Origin: Lepidonotus clava | Taxonomy: Eukaryota; Annelida; Polychaeta; Phyllodocida; Polynoidae | Assembly (NCBI GenBank): GCA_936440205.1 | Contig: OW387136.1 | Location: forward strand, 52,226,232 to 52,290,231 | Direction of reading: 5' to 3' | DNA: 64,000 nucleotides | Part shown: positions 1-10,437 of the stretch, piece after piece | Position numbering within the stretch: position 1 is the stretch's first letter | Layout of the letters: each line of letters opens with the position of its first letter | Translations under genes and position numbers: made by a program | Notes under the pieces: model-generated | Databases searched by the model: none | What the model was told of the DNA's origin: nothing | The model's input: the letters and a program-made list of their open reading frames with translations, nothing else

Positions 1-602
1 TACTTTAAAGCCCGTCCTCGTTTCAGGCCTCGCCTTTTACAGCCGTCCGTTCGTTCCTCCGGCGTTCCCGAGAGTGCCGCATCTACTCTCCTCCGGTCTC
101 CTGGACGCTGTAAAGCGGTATTACCAAGTCGGCATTACTTCAGAAGTCTTCACCAGCTTGCCACCGGGTCTGTCTTCCGTTGTAATCCAACCATCTTTTC
201 CACGCTGTGGTTCCTCCGAACTGACCGGAAAGCGGCTCCGTGGGACTACTTTAGACATTCGGGCCGTCGTGGCTCCCGAACGCCGTTTTTCGTTCCAACC
301 CCGCATTTCCCACCTATATTACATCCGCAAGAGAACCAATCTTCAGCTAGGTAGCGAATCTCTACAGCCTAACGACCTGCACTCCTACTGTAGTGGTCAA
401 CGCACCGCCCCGACTCAATGGCCCCAGGTTGATCAGTCCTTTTTGGCCAAAGCCTTTCTGTGTAGCGCCGATTTGGTCGTTCCCTTGGTCCTCTTCCACC
501 TGCGGAATCGAGACACGAAAACGACTTCATCACAAAAAGGGGGTACCCCGTTTCCTTACGTGCCCTAGCGCGCCCCACCCCAAGCATTTACTGTGCAGCC
601 TC
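1..602 (-). other. Non-coding 3' region of the Ty3 element
   Basis: This lies between the pol stop and the left window edge. It is GC-rich like the element and has no recognisable domain. It does not resemble the LTR at 5226-6172, so the 3' LTR must start further left. A purine-rich minus-strand stretch near 540-560 could belong to a polypurine tract, but it is not next to an LTR edge here. Confidence 0.6.
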
Positions 603-3600
603 TTATCCTTGCTGGTCAGCTACCATCCAAGCTGGCGCAGCGTGTCCTCGGTAGGGTTCCAGGCGGTCCACATGGACCACCCCCCCCGGTTTCCCTCGTT
701 TCTTCCGTACTACCACCCGTCCTCGGTCAAGCACCTTGACGATCAGTGCAGGGCCTATCCATGGAAATCGCAACTTCGTTCCCTTGTCCCTATCCACTAC
801 CGTATCGTGCACCCAGACCAGTTCTCCGGCGTGGTATTCCCGTCGAGTCACCTTCCCATCATACTCGTGTTTCTGATGGATGGCGGCTCGTTTCAGCCCC
901 GTCCGGGCCTCCCGATAGGCCGCGACTAGCCCTTCCTCCAGGCTTTCCACATAGTCGCCTACCCGTCGGGGTTCCTCCTCTGGTCCTAGAGGTCTCCCAT
1001 AAATCGCCTGTCGCGGCATCATGGTCTGTCGGCCCAGCATCATCATGTTCGGTGTCACTCCCGTGCTGGCTTGCGGCGTTGCTCTATAACTCATCATCAC
1101 GAGCGGGACCATCTCGTCCCATTCCCGACCCGTCGCTCGGCAGCTGGCTTTCAAACAACACCCCAAAGTACGGAAACTTCGTTCTATGTACCCGTCACTC
1201 CTGGGGTGGTACGGCGTCGTTCTTGTTTTGTGAATCCCGAATAGTGCACAGACCTGAGCCACCACCTCGGATTCGAAATTCGTGCCTTGATCCGAGTGTA
1301 GTTCCCGAAACGCGCCGTATCGTGCTACTACTTCTTCAACCAGTTTGTTCGCCACTGTCGTTGCCTTTTGATCCGGGATCGGGAAACACTCCAACCATTT
1401 GGTGAAATAGCATCCTACCATCAGGCAATACTTATTTCCTCGTTTGGTGACTGGGTACGGGCCCGAAACATCCATGGCCAGCCGTTCCATCGGCTCCCCC
1501 ACTATGTACTGATGTAGCGGCTCCCGTCTTCCTCTTCCCTTTTTCAGCAACGCGCAATCACATTCTCGACATTCCTTCCGCACGTCTTCCCGGAGTCCCG
1601 GCCAGTAAAACCCTTGTTCCAACAGGGCCGTCGTCCTGGCGACTCCTAAATGCGCTCCTGCCGCGCCTCCATGGTATTCCCTTACCAGCTTGGCCCGTTC
1701 CCCTCGGGGAACGACCAACTGGTTCCTCCAACCATGTCCTTCTAGTTCCCAGTACTTCCGATGCAGCACGCCATCCCTGAGGCTTAATCGTTCCCATTGC
1801 CTCCATAGGATCTTTGTTTCCCGGGATTCCGGAGATATGGCCTCCCAACCTGGCCGGTCCGCATCTTTTTCCATCCGTGCGACAATCGGCCCTATATCTC
1901 GATCCCTCCTCTGCGCTGCTCTCATCTCCTGCGGGGACCATCCGGGCTCGTGCCCCCGGGCCCGCGTCACTACTCTCACTTGTTCGGTATTCTCGTGCTC
2001 CTCTCCACATTGTTTGCACGGATACCGGGACAACGCGTCAGCGTTCCCATGCTTCCTGCCCGGTCGGTGTTGGAACGACACATCATGCGAGTCGATAATC
2101 TCAATCCACCGAGCAGCCTGCCCCATCGGTTCCTTACTCCTCTGCAGCCAACTAACCGCGCTGTTATCCGTCCGGACTATCACGCGTTGACCATAGATGT
2201 AGCACCGAAAATGCTTCAAAGCTCGCACCACCGCCAACAGTTCTTTCCGCGTGGTGCAATACTTTCGTTCGTTTGACTCCAGGGTTTTGCTCGTGTAAGC
2301 TATCACCCGTTCCTCCCCTCTCTGCTCTTGTGATAGCACGGCTCCCGTTCCCACGTCACTGGCGTCTGTGTCAAGCCACCATTGTCCTTCTTCCTCCGGG
2401 AATCCCAACACCGGGGCCTCTGTTAGCGCCTTCTTCATCGCATCAAATGCCTCTTGTCGTCTCGCGCTCCACACGAATGGTTCCTCCTTCGTTGCCAATT
2501 CATACAAGGGGGCAGCCAACTCCGTGAAGCCGTTTATATGCCTTCTGTAGTACGAACATAATCCCACGAAGGCTCGTACCTCGTGGAGATCCCGCGGGAC
2601 CGGCCACTCGGTTACTTGCCGACACTTTTCGGGGTCGGGTTCGATCCCGTTGAACGAGACAACGTGCCCCAAGAACGGAATCTTCTTCTGGAACAGCTTA
2701 CATTTTCGCGCCTTTAACTTCAGTCCTGCAGCGTTCAGTCGGTCCAGAACCCGTACCAATCTTTCCAGAGTCACTTTGAACGTTGGTCCAAAGACCAGTA
2801 TATCATCTAAGTATACCAGACACTCCTCCCACACGATTCCTCTGAGGATTCTTTCCATCAGTCTCTCGAAGGTGGCTGGGGCGTTCACTAGCCCGAATGG
2901 CATCACTTTAAACTCATACAATCCTCCTTGAGTCACGAAGGCCGTCTTTTCTTGGTCCTCCGGTGCCATCTCCACCTGCCAATATCCGCTTGCGAGATCC
3001 AGACTGCAGAAGAATAGGCTTCCTCCCAAAGTGTTGAGGCTGTCCTCTATCCGCGGGAGCGGATAGGCGTCCACTTTCGTAGCCTGGTTCAGTTTTCGGT
3101 AGTCAATACAGAACCTCGTTCCTCCGTCCTTCTTTTTGACTAGAACGGTCGGGCTACTCCACGCACTCCCGCTCTCTTGGATAATCCCTAAATTTAACAT
3201 ATCCTCCACCAGTGCTCGTTCTTCCTCTCTCCTGGTGGCCGGATACCGTCTGACCCTCTGCTTGATCGGCATCTGATCTCCCGTTTTAATTCGATGTTGT
3301 ACTAAATCTGTCCGTCCTAGCTCATGTTTCGAGGTCGCAAACATTTGTTCCCGGGCCATGATGGCTTTCTCCAGCTCTTCGCCCTCCTTCGTGGTCAGGT
3401 CTTTCTTAGCCTCCCCTATCATTTCAACGAGCGCTCCTGGGGGTTCTTTTGCTTCACTTCCTACTCCTCGTACTTCTTGTACGAAGGTGGCTTCTCCGAG
3501 TACCCCGCCGGTTTCCAATTTCGCGCTCTCGGTCCCTCGGTTGGCCACCCAAACTTCATTTTCTTCTCCCAATGTCACCGTTCCTGGGATCACCTCCAGT

Positions 3601-4280
3601 CCCATAGGTAATCCAGCGCCGGTGATGACAGCCAGCTGTCCACCCTGTCTTATGTCCATTCTCGCTACTACTGTTACTCGGGTCACTTGGAGTGGGGGTA
3701 TTTCCGTCGTTTTCTCGATTCGCACGACCTGTCCTCCGACGGTAACTGCCCGAATCCCATCCGTTCTCTGTTCTACTCCCGGGATTCGTTCCCCCTCTCC
3801 CTCCCCCTCGGCGGGCAGGAAGATGGCACTCGCGTGGGGCTTAACTGTCAGCCGGTATTTCACCGCGAAGTCGTTTCCCAGGATCCCTTCATCTCTACCG
3901 ATGTCTGCCACCATGAACGTCCACTTCAACACGCGTGTTCCCAATTTCACTGGCAAGTTCGTGCATCCGTAGCACCGCAACGGACTACCATCTACCGAGC
4001 AGAGACGTCCTTCATATCCATCCAGTTCTTCTCTTTTTCGTCCCCACTCTCTCCAGAGGCGTTCCGACAGCAGACTGATCATAGATCCGGTATCAACCAA
4101 AAAACGGACGACACTCTCTCCCACCGTCCCGGCCACATAAAGTCCACATTCTCCCATGCCTACTACTTCTCTCGCCGCGCCCGAAGGGGGCCCCGCGCTT
4201 ACTGCGACGGCGACTGTCCGTTTCCCTGACGCTGGGAACACTCTCTTGCGAAATGGCCCTTCTGGTGACAGTGATGACAC
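603..4280 (-). CDS. pol: Ty3/gypsy pol polyprotein (protease, RT, RNase H, integrase)
   Basis: A 1225-residue polyprotein of the LTR element. An aspartic protease motif (LVDTGS) lies near residues 61-66. The reverse transcriptase follows, with the YLDD active site near residue 490. RNase H comes next with its LDTDAS start motif near 640. The integrase has an HHCC zinc finger (YHGG…AHLG…CRECDC) near 865-910 and a DDE core (MDVSG, HSDQG, then an E in YIERSF) near 925-1080. A GPY/F-type module (FPWIGPALIV) lies near the C terminus, with no recognisable chromodomain after it. The ORF overlaps the end of gag by 82 bases in the -1 frame relative to gag, which fits the programmed -1 frameshift used by many members of the family. 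The first Met shown is therefore probably not a real translation start. Confidence 0.95.
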   Translation of the reverse strand: MSSLSPEGPFRKRVFPASGKRTVAVAVSAGPPSGAAREVVGMGECGLYVAGTVGESVVRFLVDTGSMISLLSERLWREWGRKREELDGYEGRLCSVDGSPLRCYGCTNLPVKLGTRVLKWTFMVADIGRDEGILGNDFAVKYRLTVKPHASAIFLPAEGEGEGERIPGVEQRTDGIRAVTVGGQVVRIEKTTEIPPLQVTRVTVVARMDIRQGGQLAVITGAGLPMGLEVIPGTVTLGEENEVWVANRGTESAKLETGGVLGEATFVQEVRGVGSEAKEPPGALVEMIGEAKKDLTTKEGEELEKAIMAREQMFATSKHELGRTDLVQHRIKTGDQMPIKQRVRRYPATRREEERALVEDMLNLGIIQESGSAWSSPTVLVKKKDGGTRFCIDYRKLNQATKVDAYPLPRIEDSLNTLGGSLFFCSLDLASGYWQVEMAPEDQEKTAFVTQGGLYEFKVMPFGLVNAPATFERLMERILRGIVWEECLVYLDDILVFGPTFKVTLERLVRVLDRLNAAGLKLKARKCKLFQKKIPFLGHVVSFNGIEPDPEKCRQVTEWPVPRDLHEVRAFVGLCSYYRRHINGFTELAAPLYELATKEEPFVWSARRQEAFDAMKKALTEAPVLGFPEEEGQWWLDTDASDVGTGAVLSQEQRGEERVIAYTSKTLESNERKYCTTRKELLAVVRALKHFRCYIYGQRVIVRTDNSAVSWLQRSKEPMGQAARWIEIIDSHDVSFQHRPGRKHGNADALSRYPCKQCGEEHENTEQVRVVTRARGHEPGWSPQEMRAAQRRDRDIGPIVARMEKDADRPGWEAISPESRETKILWRQWERLSLRDGVLHRKYWELEGHGWRNQLVVPRGERAKLVREYHGGAAGAHLGVARTTALLEQGFYWPGLREDVRKECRECDCALLKKGRGRREPLHQYIVGEPMERLAMDVSGPYPVTKRGNKYCLMVGCYFTKWLECFPIPDQKATTVANKLVEEVVARYGAFRELHSDQGTNFESEVVAQVCALFGIHKTRTTPYHPRSDGYIERSFRTLGCCLKASCRATGREWDEMVPLVMMSYRATPQASTGVTPNMMMLGRQTMMPRQAIYGRPLGPEEEPRRVGDYVESLEEGLVAAYREARTGLKRAAIHQKHEYDGKVTRREYHAGELVWVHDTVVDRDKGTKLRFPWIGPALIVKVLDRGRVVVRKKRGKPGGVVHVDRLEPYRGHAAPAWMVADQQG

Positions 4281-5173
4281 TCTAAATCTTCTTTTCGCTT
4301 CTTAAACGCCTCCCTCCGGGCCGTTGCTTGTCTTCTAGCTTCCCGTTCCTCTGCCAATTCTTTCATCATCTCCTCCAACTTACCGTTCAAGGCCATGATC
4401 TGTGTATTGGCGTCCTCCTCGGGCTTCACTGCCCGCAGGAGGCGGCGTGAGTATCGTTCCTGTATTTCTACCACCTCTACCGCCTCCTCTAGTGTCTTGC
4501 ATCCTTTCTCTGCACACTTCAGCTGAAGGTCTTCCCCAACTGCAGCCTGGAACGCATGTAGTGCTGCTTTTTCCTGGCTAGCGTAGTCGTTGGAGAAGTA
4601 GGCTCTCGATGCCAGTCGCCGGGCATTATCAGCCAACTCCTTCGCTGTCTGGTTCTTTACACGTTTCAAGCCCGCCAACTCTTGCAGAGCATTACACGTG
4701 TCCTTCTCCTGACCGAACCTCCGGCGCAACGCATCCACCCTCGCCGAGTAACGGAGTCGTTCCCTGTCCGGGAGTCCGACAAAGTACATTCGTGCCGTTC
4801 CCGTCAGCGAGAGGAAAAGCATCGCCGCTTTTTCTTCGGCCGTCCAGCGTCCCAATGTTGCGTACTCCTCAAACTGGTTGATCCATCCCTCGAAATCCGG
4901 TTTACCGTCATACTTCTCTGGTCGTAAACTGAACTTCTTCAAACTCGCTCCTTCCTGGCCGGTCTGTTGTTGTTGAGCCCGCACATTCTGCTCATCCGTC
5001 GGGGTGGACGTTCCCATAAAATTAAACTGCCTACCCATGATGGTCGTGTCCTCCCCTTTGGTCTCGGTTTTCGCACCTCCTTTCTCCTCCCCACCTTCCT
5101 TGAAGGCGACGTCAGAATCCATCTGCTCGAAGACTGCCGCAGTCGCCATGAGTATCCAATACCGATGAAACAC
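4199..5173 (-). CDS. gag: Ty3/gypsy gag (capsid/nucleocapsid)
   Basis: A 324-residue gag-like protein. The N-terminal third is charged and Gln-rich. A middle capsid-type region resembles retrotransposon gag (YDGKPDFEGWINQFEEY… near residues 90-110). An acidic coiled-coil-like stretch lies near 255-300. The C terminus has one CCHC zinc knuckle (CHHCHQKGHFAREC, spacing CX2CX4HX4C). The start is set by the first Met, only about 50 bases inside the LTR edge; a second Met eight residues on is equally possible. Capsid assembly and RNA packaging are the roles known for the family. Confidence 0.9.
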   Translation of the reverse strand: MFHRYWILMATAAVFEQMDSDVAFKEGGEEKGGAKTETKGEDTTIMGRQFNFMGTSTPTDEQNVRAQQQQTGQEGASLKKFSLRPEKYDGKPDFEGWINQFEEYATLGRWTAEEKAAMLFLSLTGTARMYFVGLPDRERLRYSARVDALRRRFGQEKDTCNALQELAGLKRVKNQTAKELADNARRLASRAYFSNDYASQEKAALHAFQAAVGEDLQLKCAEKGCKTLEEAVEVVEIQERYSRRLLRAVKPEEDANTQIMALNGKLEEMMKELAEEREARRQATARREAFKKRKEDLECHHCHQKGHFARECSQRQGNGQSPSQ

Positions 5174-5207
5174 CCAAGATCCACAAGTCCGTATGTGCCT
5201 ATTTCAG

Positions 5208-5224
5208 CACCACCGCTGCCACCA
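5208..5224 (-). other. Primer binding site candidate of the Ty3 element
   Basis: On the minus strand, one base inside the LTR edge, the sequence begins TGGTGGCAGCGG. This is the expected complement of a tRNA 3' end finishing in CCA. I could not assign the tRNA. Confidence 0.6.
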
Positions 5225-5816
5225 GTGTGACGTTCTCTGGTAAGTCGGGGTTGCCGATTCTTACGACAGAGGAACGTGGGGGTTGTTCGGGTCTCGGGGC
5301 GGACGGGGAATCCGGGCCAAGAACCGAGATGTGTTTCTAGAGTCGTGCCTCGCGCACGAGGGGGGGCTGAGCGAATCGATCGGCACTCGATGTCGACGGA
5401 GGACTGCGGGGGAGGGAAATTATGGCAGGGGTACGGGTCGGCCGGGGAACGGTCCACCCCTGAGTTCCGGTCCGCGGGGGCGACGGGCCGACGGTCGCCT
5501 ATTGTTTGGTAGCGTGGGGCCGAGCACGCCGCGCCCTCGTCCCCGCGGACTTCGCTCCCTCGTTCCGCTCCCCATGTCTTCGTACCATACTACGCCTCGG
5601 TTTCCGGTACTACTTCGGGCCTTCGTGCCCTACTTCGTTCCCTCGTTCCTCGTTCTTCGGGCCTTCGGGCCCCTTACCCTATGTTTCGACTACCTATCTC
5701 GGACTTCGACTGTTTTGTCCTAACTTCGACTTAATTACTCTATTCGGCTCATCTTTAGTGGTTGTTTCAGGAAAGAGGACACGTCTGGACACCAGGAGAA
5801 CTGTTGAAGAACTCTG

Positions 5817-5822
5817 TTTATT
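5817..5822 (-). terminator. LTR polyadenylation signal AATAAA
   Basis: AATAAA on the minus strand, 15 bases after the TATA box. A signal at the U3/R boundary works in the 3' copy of the LTR in this family. Confidence 0.7.
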
Positions 5823-5836
5823 CGGGCCTCACCGCC

Positions 5837-5846
5837 CCTTTATATA
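5837..5846 (-). promoter_or_regulatory. LTR TATA box
   Basis: TATATAAAGG on the minus strand inside the LTR. The start of R would be expected about 25-30 bases downstream, close to the AATAAA at 5822-5817. Confidence 0.75.
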
Positions 5847-5864
5847 CTAGAGAGGTCAGCCCTG

Positions 5865-5886
5865 ATTGGCTGCCTTCGGTCACGTG
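5865..5886. promoter_or_regulatory. ATTGG-N11-CACGTG module in the LTR U3
   Basis: An inverted CCAAT box (ATTGG, 5865-5869) is followed after exactly 11 bases by the palindromic E-box CACGTG (5881-5886), upstream of the LTR TATA box. CCAAT is the NF-Y site and CACGTG is a USF/MITF/Myc-type bHLH site. The same spacing occurs twice at 47.4 kb. Confidence 0.6.
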
Positions 5887-5924
5887 ACCTACAATTGACG
5901 TCACTTCCGGTTTATATATTCCGT

Positions 5925-6115
5925 TTCCGGTTTACATTTCACTTCCGGTTTACATATTTCCGGGTTTCGTTCCATTACGTTTTCGTTATTCGTTCTTTAC
6001 ATATTCGTTATTCGTTCTTTACATATTCGTTCTTTACATCTATTTCGTTCTTCGTTCTTTACATATTCGTTATTCGTTCTTTACATATTCGTTCTTTACA
6101 TCTATTTCCATTATT
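5925..6115. repeat. Tandem repeats in LTR U3
   Basis: Short CGTTATTCGTTCTTTACATA-like units repeat several times, preceded by CCGGTTTACATTTC-like units. These could be enhancer-type repeats of the U3 region. Confidence 0.75.
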
Positions 6116-6177
6116 ACCTTATTTCTATTATTTTAACCTCTATGTATTTTGGCTGAATAGCCGTTCATCACAGTAAG

Positions 6178-6840
6178 TGTGGCCGGGCCTTTAGCCACTG
6201 TGTCCCTGTTGTAGGGGGTGGGCTAGCTGTATTGGAGGAATCAATGAACCATGACTAGCAAACAAGAGCAGGTGCCAAATGTAAAGGTGACCTCGGTATT
6301 TTAAATAAATAAACCTCATTCAATTTTATTCATAACCACATGTGTGCACGATAGTTGAACGTTTATTTTTGTTTTTTTTACAAAGTTCGACCTTTCATTA
6401 TTTGATATTGCAATACAGCTGTATGTGTTATTTTACAGAAAGCAAAACCACATCTATGAATCTAAATTACGAAATACGTAATTATAGGAATTATATGACA
6501 CATATACCCTTTGCAATGCACCGCAAACGTGTCCTCAGATCTCTACAACCGCATTCTAGGACACTGACTATTTAGTACTGCAGCACTCTTATAAAAATCA
6601 ATAAACGAATATAGGCTGTTCTTATTATAGATCTGCTGTTTGATAAACACCGCATACTGGGCCCATGGTATCGCATGACATACTTTGAAGACTGGCGTCC
6701 TTCAGTTTATTGATTGTGGGGTACTTTTCAAAGACCCTCACCCTAATCCTAGTGTTAGAGAGATGCGCCTTTGACTGAGGTGGGGGCCCTGGATAGGAGG
6801 GGGTGGGGGGGGGGTTACTGATGTCGCGTATTAATTTTAA
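6178..6840. other. AT-rich non-coding stretch
   Basis: No gene, long ORF or clear repeat is seen, apart from a short G tract at 6805-6814. Confidence 0.6.
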
Positions 6841-7170
6841 CAAAATGATGACAATGTTGCTTGTCTTTGTCACTTAATTATCCCAATGTTGCCTGTCAAA
6901 TTCTGCAATTCTGGTGTCACATGTCACTATTGGGGCTCTTGATCGAGTTGATGGGGGTCACAATGTCGCATGTCAAATTTAAAAAACTGCCATGTCGCCC
7001 TGTTGAATTTAAGAAAAGGCCATATCGCCCTGTTGAATTTAAGAAAAGGTCAAGCACTAGTACTTGAAATGGCCATATTGTCGTGTTGAATTTAGGGGTT
7101 TAGGGCCATACTATGATTTTAACCCCCTGCTATGTCGTAGAAGTTCCATGTTGCATGTCGCATTTAAGGA
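6840..7170. repeat. Degenerate ~30-bp repeats
   Basis: Several diverged units contain CCATGTCGCCCTGTTGAATT and similar, two of them nearly identical at about 6990-7050. Related sequence lies in the opposite orientation at 9860-10110. Confidence 0.6.
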
Positions 7171-8740
7171 ATGGCCGGGTTGCGCGGTCGATTTCAGGGG
7201 TCTAGACCCTCAGAGGTAGCTTCAGGTATTAAGGTGATGCCAGAGTCATCCACCGTCACAAAGGGAGTCTTAGGCGGTCCTTTGAAGAAGAAGCCATCGG
7301 AGAGACATGCCCCAAATACCCCGCCCCGCCCACTTATTGTGTTGCCACAGAGTCACTGTCGGAACTGAGTAACAGCCCATGTGTAGTGTTGGGGTGGGGG
7401 GCATAAGACCCTTCTATTTTGGCCCAGATATTAAAATCTCCAATGTAAAATTCCTGTGCCCGGGCATGCATTTGGGTAGCACCCCCCCCCCCCCCCCACA
7501 CACACACACTTTTCAAATCCCTGGATTCACCCCCCGGAGGGGGGGGGGGGGGGCGTTCCTTGGTGTCTGGAACCCTGTCATATTTGTAAAAGTTTACGTT
7601 ACTACACATAAAACCTACCAAATTTTGTCAAAAATTCTTATCTGGAACGACTTCTGAATTGATTTACCTAGAAACCCATCAGATATGCTTGAAACCCCTT
7701 CGCATTTACCAAGAACCCCCTCAGATTTAAGGCCTAGGTACGTCCCTGTAAAAGTTCTCCATTCATAACCTGTGATCATTGAGTCAAATCACGTTTAATA
7801 ATTCGCCAGACATCTTCAAAGTGCAAGCTTCAAAATGTCAAGATTTAAAAAATTCTAAAACCACTGCGCTCTTGACATTCATATTTGCGAATGGAGTCAC
7901 GGCGTGTCAGATACAAATATTGGGCGTGTTTTTTCTGTCCGAAAGCCATTCGGTTGTGGATGATTCAGAGACTGGGAACACTGGGTGTGAGTAAATACGT
8001 TATGTGAGTGGTGTGTTGGGGACAGGGACACCTCCAAGGCTTAATAGTCAATGAATGACATGAACGTGTCATATCAAGTCATTTGCTAGCCGGCGGGTCC
8101 TCTATTGTTGGTACCGACATCTTAATGTGGAGACAGGGTCGACGCCGTAGGACGCCAAACGTTATCTATCACATTCTATTACAAAATTTAAAACAATTTG
8201 AAACACAAGTTATCCACGGATGTTAGTTTTCGGACTTGAATTTCAGAGTTTTTTTTATATCAACTTATCTGAAAAATTACTTTCGTAAGAGGTTTTATAA
8301 CACGAAATACTGACCCATTTCGAAGAGACCAACTATGTTCTGTAACCAAATATTCTAGTCCTCTGAAAGTCAAAGGTTTGACACATATCGATAATGAAGT
8401 ATATTAACTGTTCAAATGGTCACTTCTCAAGATGAAAAGAAAATATTTTTACCAGCTCCAGTTTTATATTTCGTTCACACACGGCGCCCCATATTCCTAC
8501 TTTATACGATCCCCTGGCCTCGTCCTACGCCGTCCCTGGGGCCCAGTATGGGAGGGGCGGCTGTACAACCATTAGGGTTTGTCGGAGGGGCGTGTGGGAG
8601 AGACACTTCTTGTGTAATGGATTCCAGAGAAGTGAACCCTATTTGTATACAATAACATGCAGACTAATATAAGGACAACTGCGGGGTAGGGGTTTGGGAG
8701 GGGTGCGCAATACATGGACACCAGGGCCAGCCTCAGGGAT
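7171..8740. other. Non-coding stretch
   Basis: No gene is recognised. A C16 run (7482-7497) and a G15 run (7539-7553) are the only marked features. Confidence 0.55.
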
Positions 8741-8750
8741 ACGAGCACCA

Positions 8751-9062
8751 GCACCCCATACACCTAGACTCTTTCTCTTTAAGGAGAGGAGAAAGGTTTC
8801 CCCTCATTCTCTTGAAGCACACCTTTCACTCCCTTTTATACTTATGTTTGGCTCATTTGGTGAGGGATTTCGCTTCAAGAAAAAGAGATATACATACACC
8901 CCCAGGTGGTATACATCAATACTAAACCTCTATGTCTCAAGAAGAAACCTCACCTTATAAGCCTCATGTGAGATATAACAGGGAGAATCTTTGCTCTTGA
9001 AGAGGAAGAGGCTATACCTTCCTCTTCCTCTTAAATAAGCAGAAAGTAGGTGTATGGGGTGC
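8751..9062. mobile_element. MITE with long terminal inverted repeats (family G)
   Basis: It starts with GCACCCCATACACCTA and ends with TAGGTGTATGGGGTGC, a perfect 16-bp inverted end. A weaker inverted match extends inward through the GA-rich AGGAAGAGGAAGG segment. It has no coding capacity. The left end and interior are related to the array and flank at 12466-13245. Confidence 0.7.
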
Positions 9063-9333
9063 CACCACTAATGGATCAATTCAAACGCTAGATGAGAAAT
9101 CTGCTAAAAAATGATGATTGACAAAGATTATAATTACTCCTTCATAATGCAAAGATGCACGTCATCATCTACCTACTACTACCATGGTTTGAAATTCTAG
9201 GATTTATAAATCCTTGGCAATTGCGTTAGGAGTTGTTTAGTCTCGGAATTATTTCTCAATACTTTTCAAATGATGGTATAAGTAACGTTTCCTTACTATA
9301 GATAAGCATTTAGATCTTTAAAGTGATCCATAG

Positions 9334-9430
9334 CAGTGGTGGATTTAGAGAGGGGCGGGTGTGTGGCCAAATTTAGTTTTTTGTTCATTGTAAAATTCTG
9401 GAAAATAGGGGGAGCACCCAGGTCTCATTT
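9334..9430. repeat. MITE fragment starting CAGTGGTGGATTTAG
   Basis: A similar terminus appears in the other direction at about 25071, and a weaker one at 20346. These look like ends of a hAT-type MITE group; the other end was not found here. Confidence 0.4.
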
Positions 9431-9855
9431 AGATTTACGAAGAGGCTTGGGCACCCTGAATCGTCCTTCTTTATATATCTGTATGGAGCAGGAATGGAAT
9501 GATATAGGCAGACACTCCGCTTACAGAAAGCCGCTGGCATATCAGACCCTGTCTTCCTTTATTCGGAGAGCAGATCAGGAGTAAGTTGTGAATGAATAAT
9601 GTCACAAATGCAATTTTCTACTCTATGAGTAAATCATACCAATAGAATAAAGTGTCTCCTTCATACTAATATATCGAGTAGATCTTTTCCTCGTCAACCA
9701 CACCAAGTGGGGACCGGCGACCCCTTTCAGCCGGCCAATACATCAACCTAAATGACCTTATAGCTTTCTTTATTCTCCTTTTTCTTTTTCGTTTCCCGAG
9801 GCCCACTTTGGTGCCAGTCGGGCATACACAACTCTTACCGTATCATGGCCCTAGA
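9431..9855. other. Non-coding stretch
   Basis: No gene or clear repeat is seen. Confidence 0.5.
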
Positions 9856-10110
9856 CCCCTAAATTTAAGCGTTTTTTGAATTCAACAGGGCGACATGGGC
9901 CTTGGTGACAACGACATTGGCCTTAAAAATATAGGACAGAAGACATCAGCTTTTCTTGTATTAGACATGGGACATGAGAAAAAATAAGTGACAACGATAT
10001 GTAACATTAACATTTCTTAAATTCAACTTGCAATATTGGGACCTCCCCCCTCCCCCACCCATCAAGGGCCCCAGTATCAGATTCCCATTGTTTTAAGCCT
10101 CACCAGAATA
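9856..10110. repeat. Inverted, diverged copy of the 6.84-7.17 kb repeat
   Basis: On the minus strand this reads through CCCATGTCGCCCTGTTGAAT, and it has other phrases in common with 6840-7170. Confidence 0.5.
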
Positions 10111-10437
10111 GCCTGGTATTTAAATGGCAGTCTGGTCTATGGTTGGGGTATGTTACACCGCTCGTCACATAGGGGTAGCACACTAGTACCAGCCACCGCT
10201 ATATTGTAGGTCTAGGGAGTGGGAGGGGGGCGTTTCACATAACTGACAAGTGGAACATAATGTCACCCTCAGACACATTAGTCATATATTACACGGACTG
10301 GCAGTATAATAGCATGGTTGCAATGATACGTTTTGTACTTTATCACCCTCATGGCCGCCGAGCGATGTGTATAAGGGGCAGTGAATACTGACTGGCTATA
10401 CATACCGCTCGTTATTTTAATTATTTTAGATATATTT

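Larger units (their letters stand above)
1..6172 (-). mobile_element. Ty3/gypsy LTR retrotransposon, cut by the window edge
   Basis: In minus-strand order the element reads LTR (5226-6172), primer binding site, gag, pol, then about 600 bases of non-coding 3' region running off position 1. The domain order protease, reverse transcriptase, RNase H, integrase is the Ty3/gypsy order. No envelope ORF is seen. The element is GC-rich against AT-rich flanks. The visible coding parts look whole, with no breaks noticed, but the second LTR is outside the window, so completeness and age (LTR divergence) cannot be judged. Treated as a fossil copy. Confidence 0.93.
5226..6172 (-). repeat. 5' LTR of the Ty3 element
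   Basis: The ends are TGTGA…TCACA, a short inverted repeat of the TG…CA type, giving 947 bp. The inner edge lies beside the primer binding site. On the minus strand a TATA box and AATAAA occur 15 bases apart in mid-LTR, as expected for the U3/R boundary. U3 holds short tandem repeats. GTAAG (6173-6177) follows the outer edge, but a target duplication cannot be tested without the other end. Confidence 0.85.

Noticed and set aside
526-534. A 9-base match to the outer end of the LTR, just past pol
   Set aside because: Sequence beyond these 9 bases does not resemble the LTR and no adjoining polypurine tract is seen, so it is taken as chance and not as a 3' LTR edge.
393-4229. Several plus-strand open frames over the retroelement
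   Set aside because: Shadows of the minus-strand gag and pol; no domain is seen in them.
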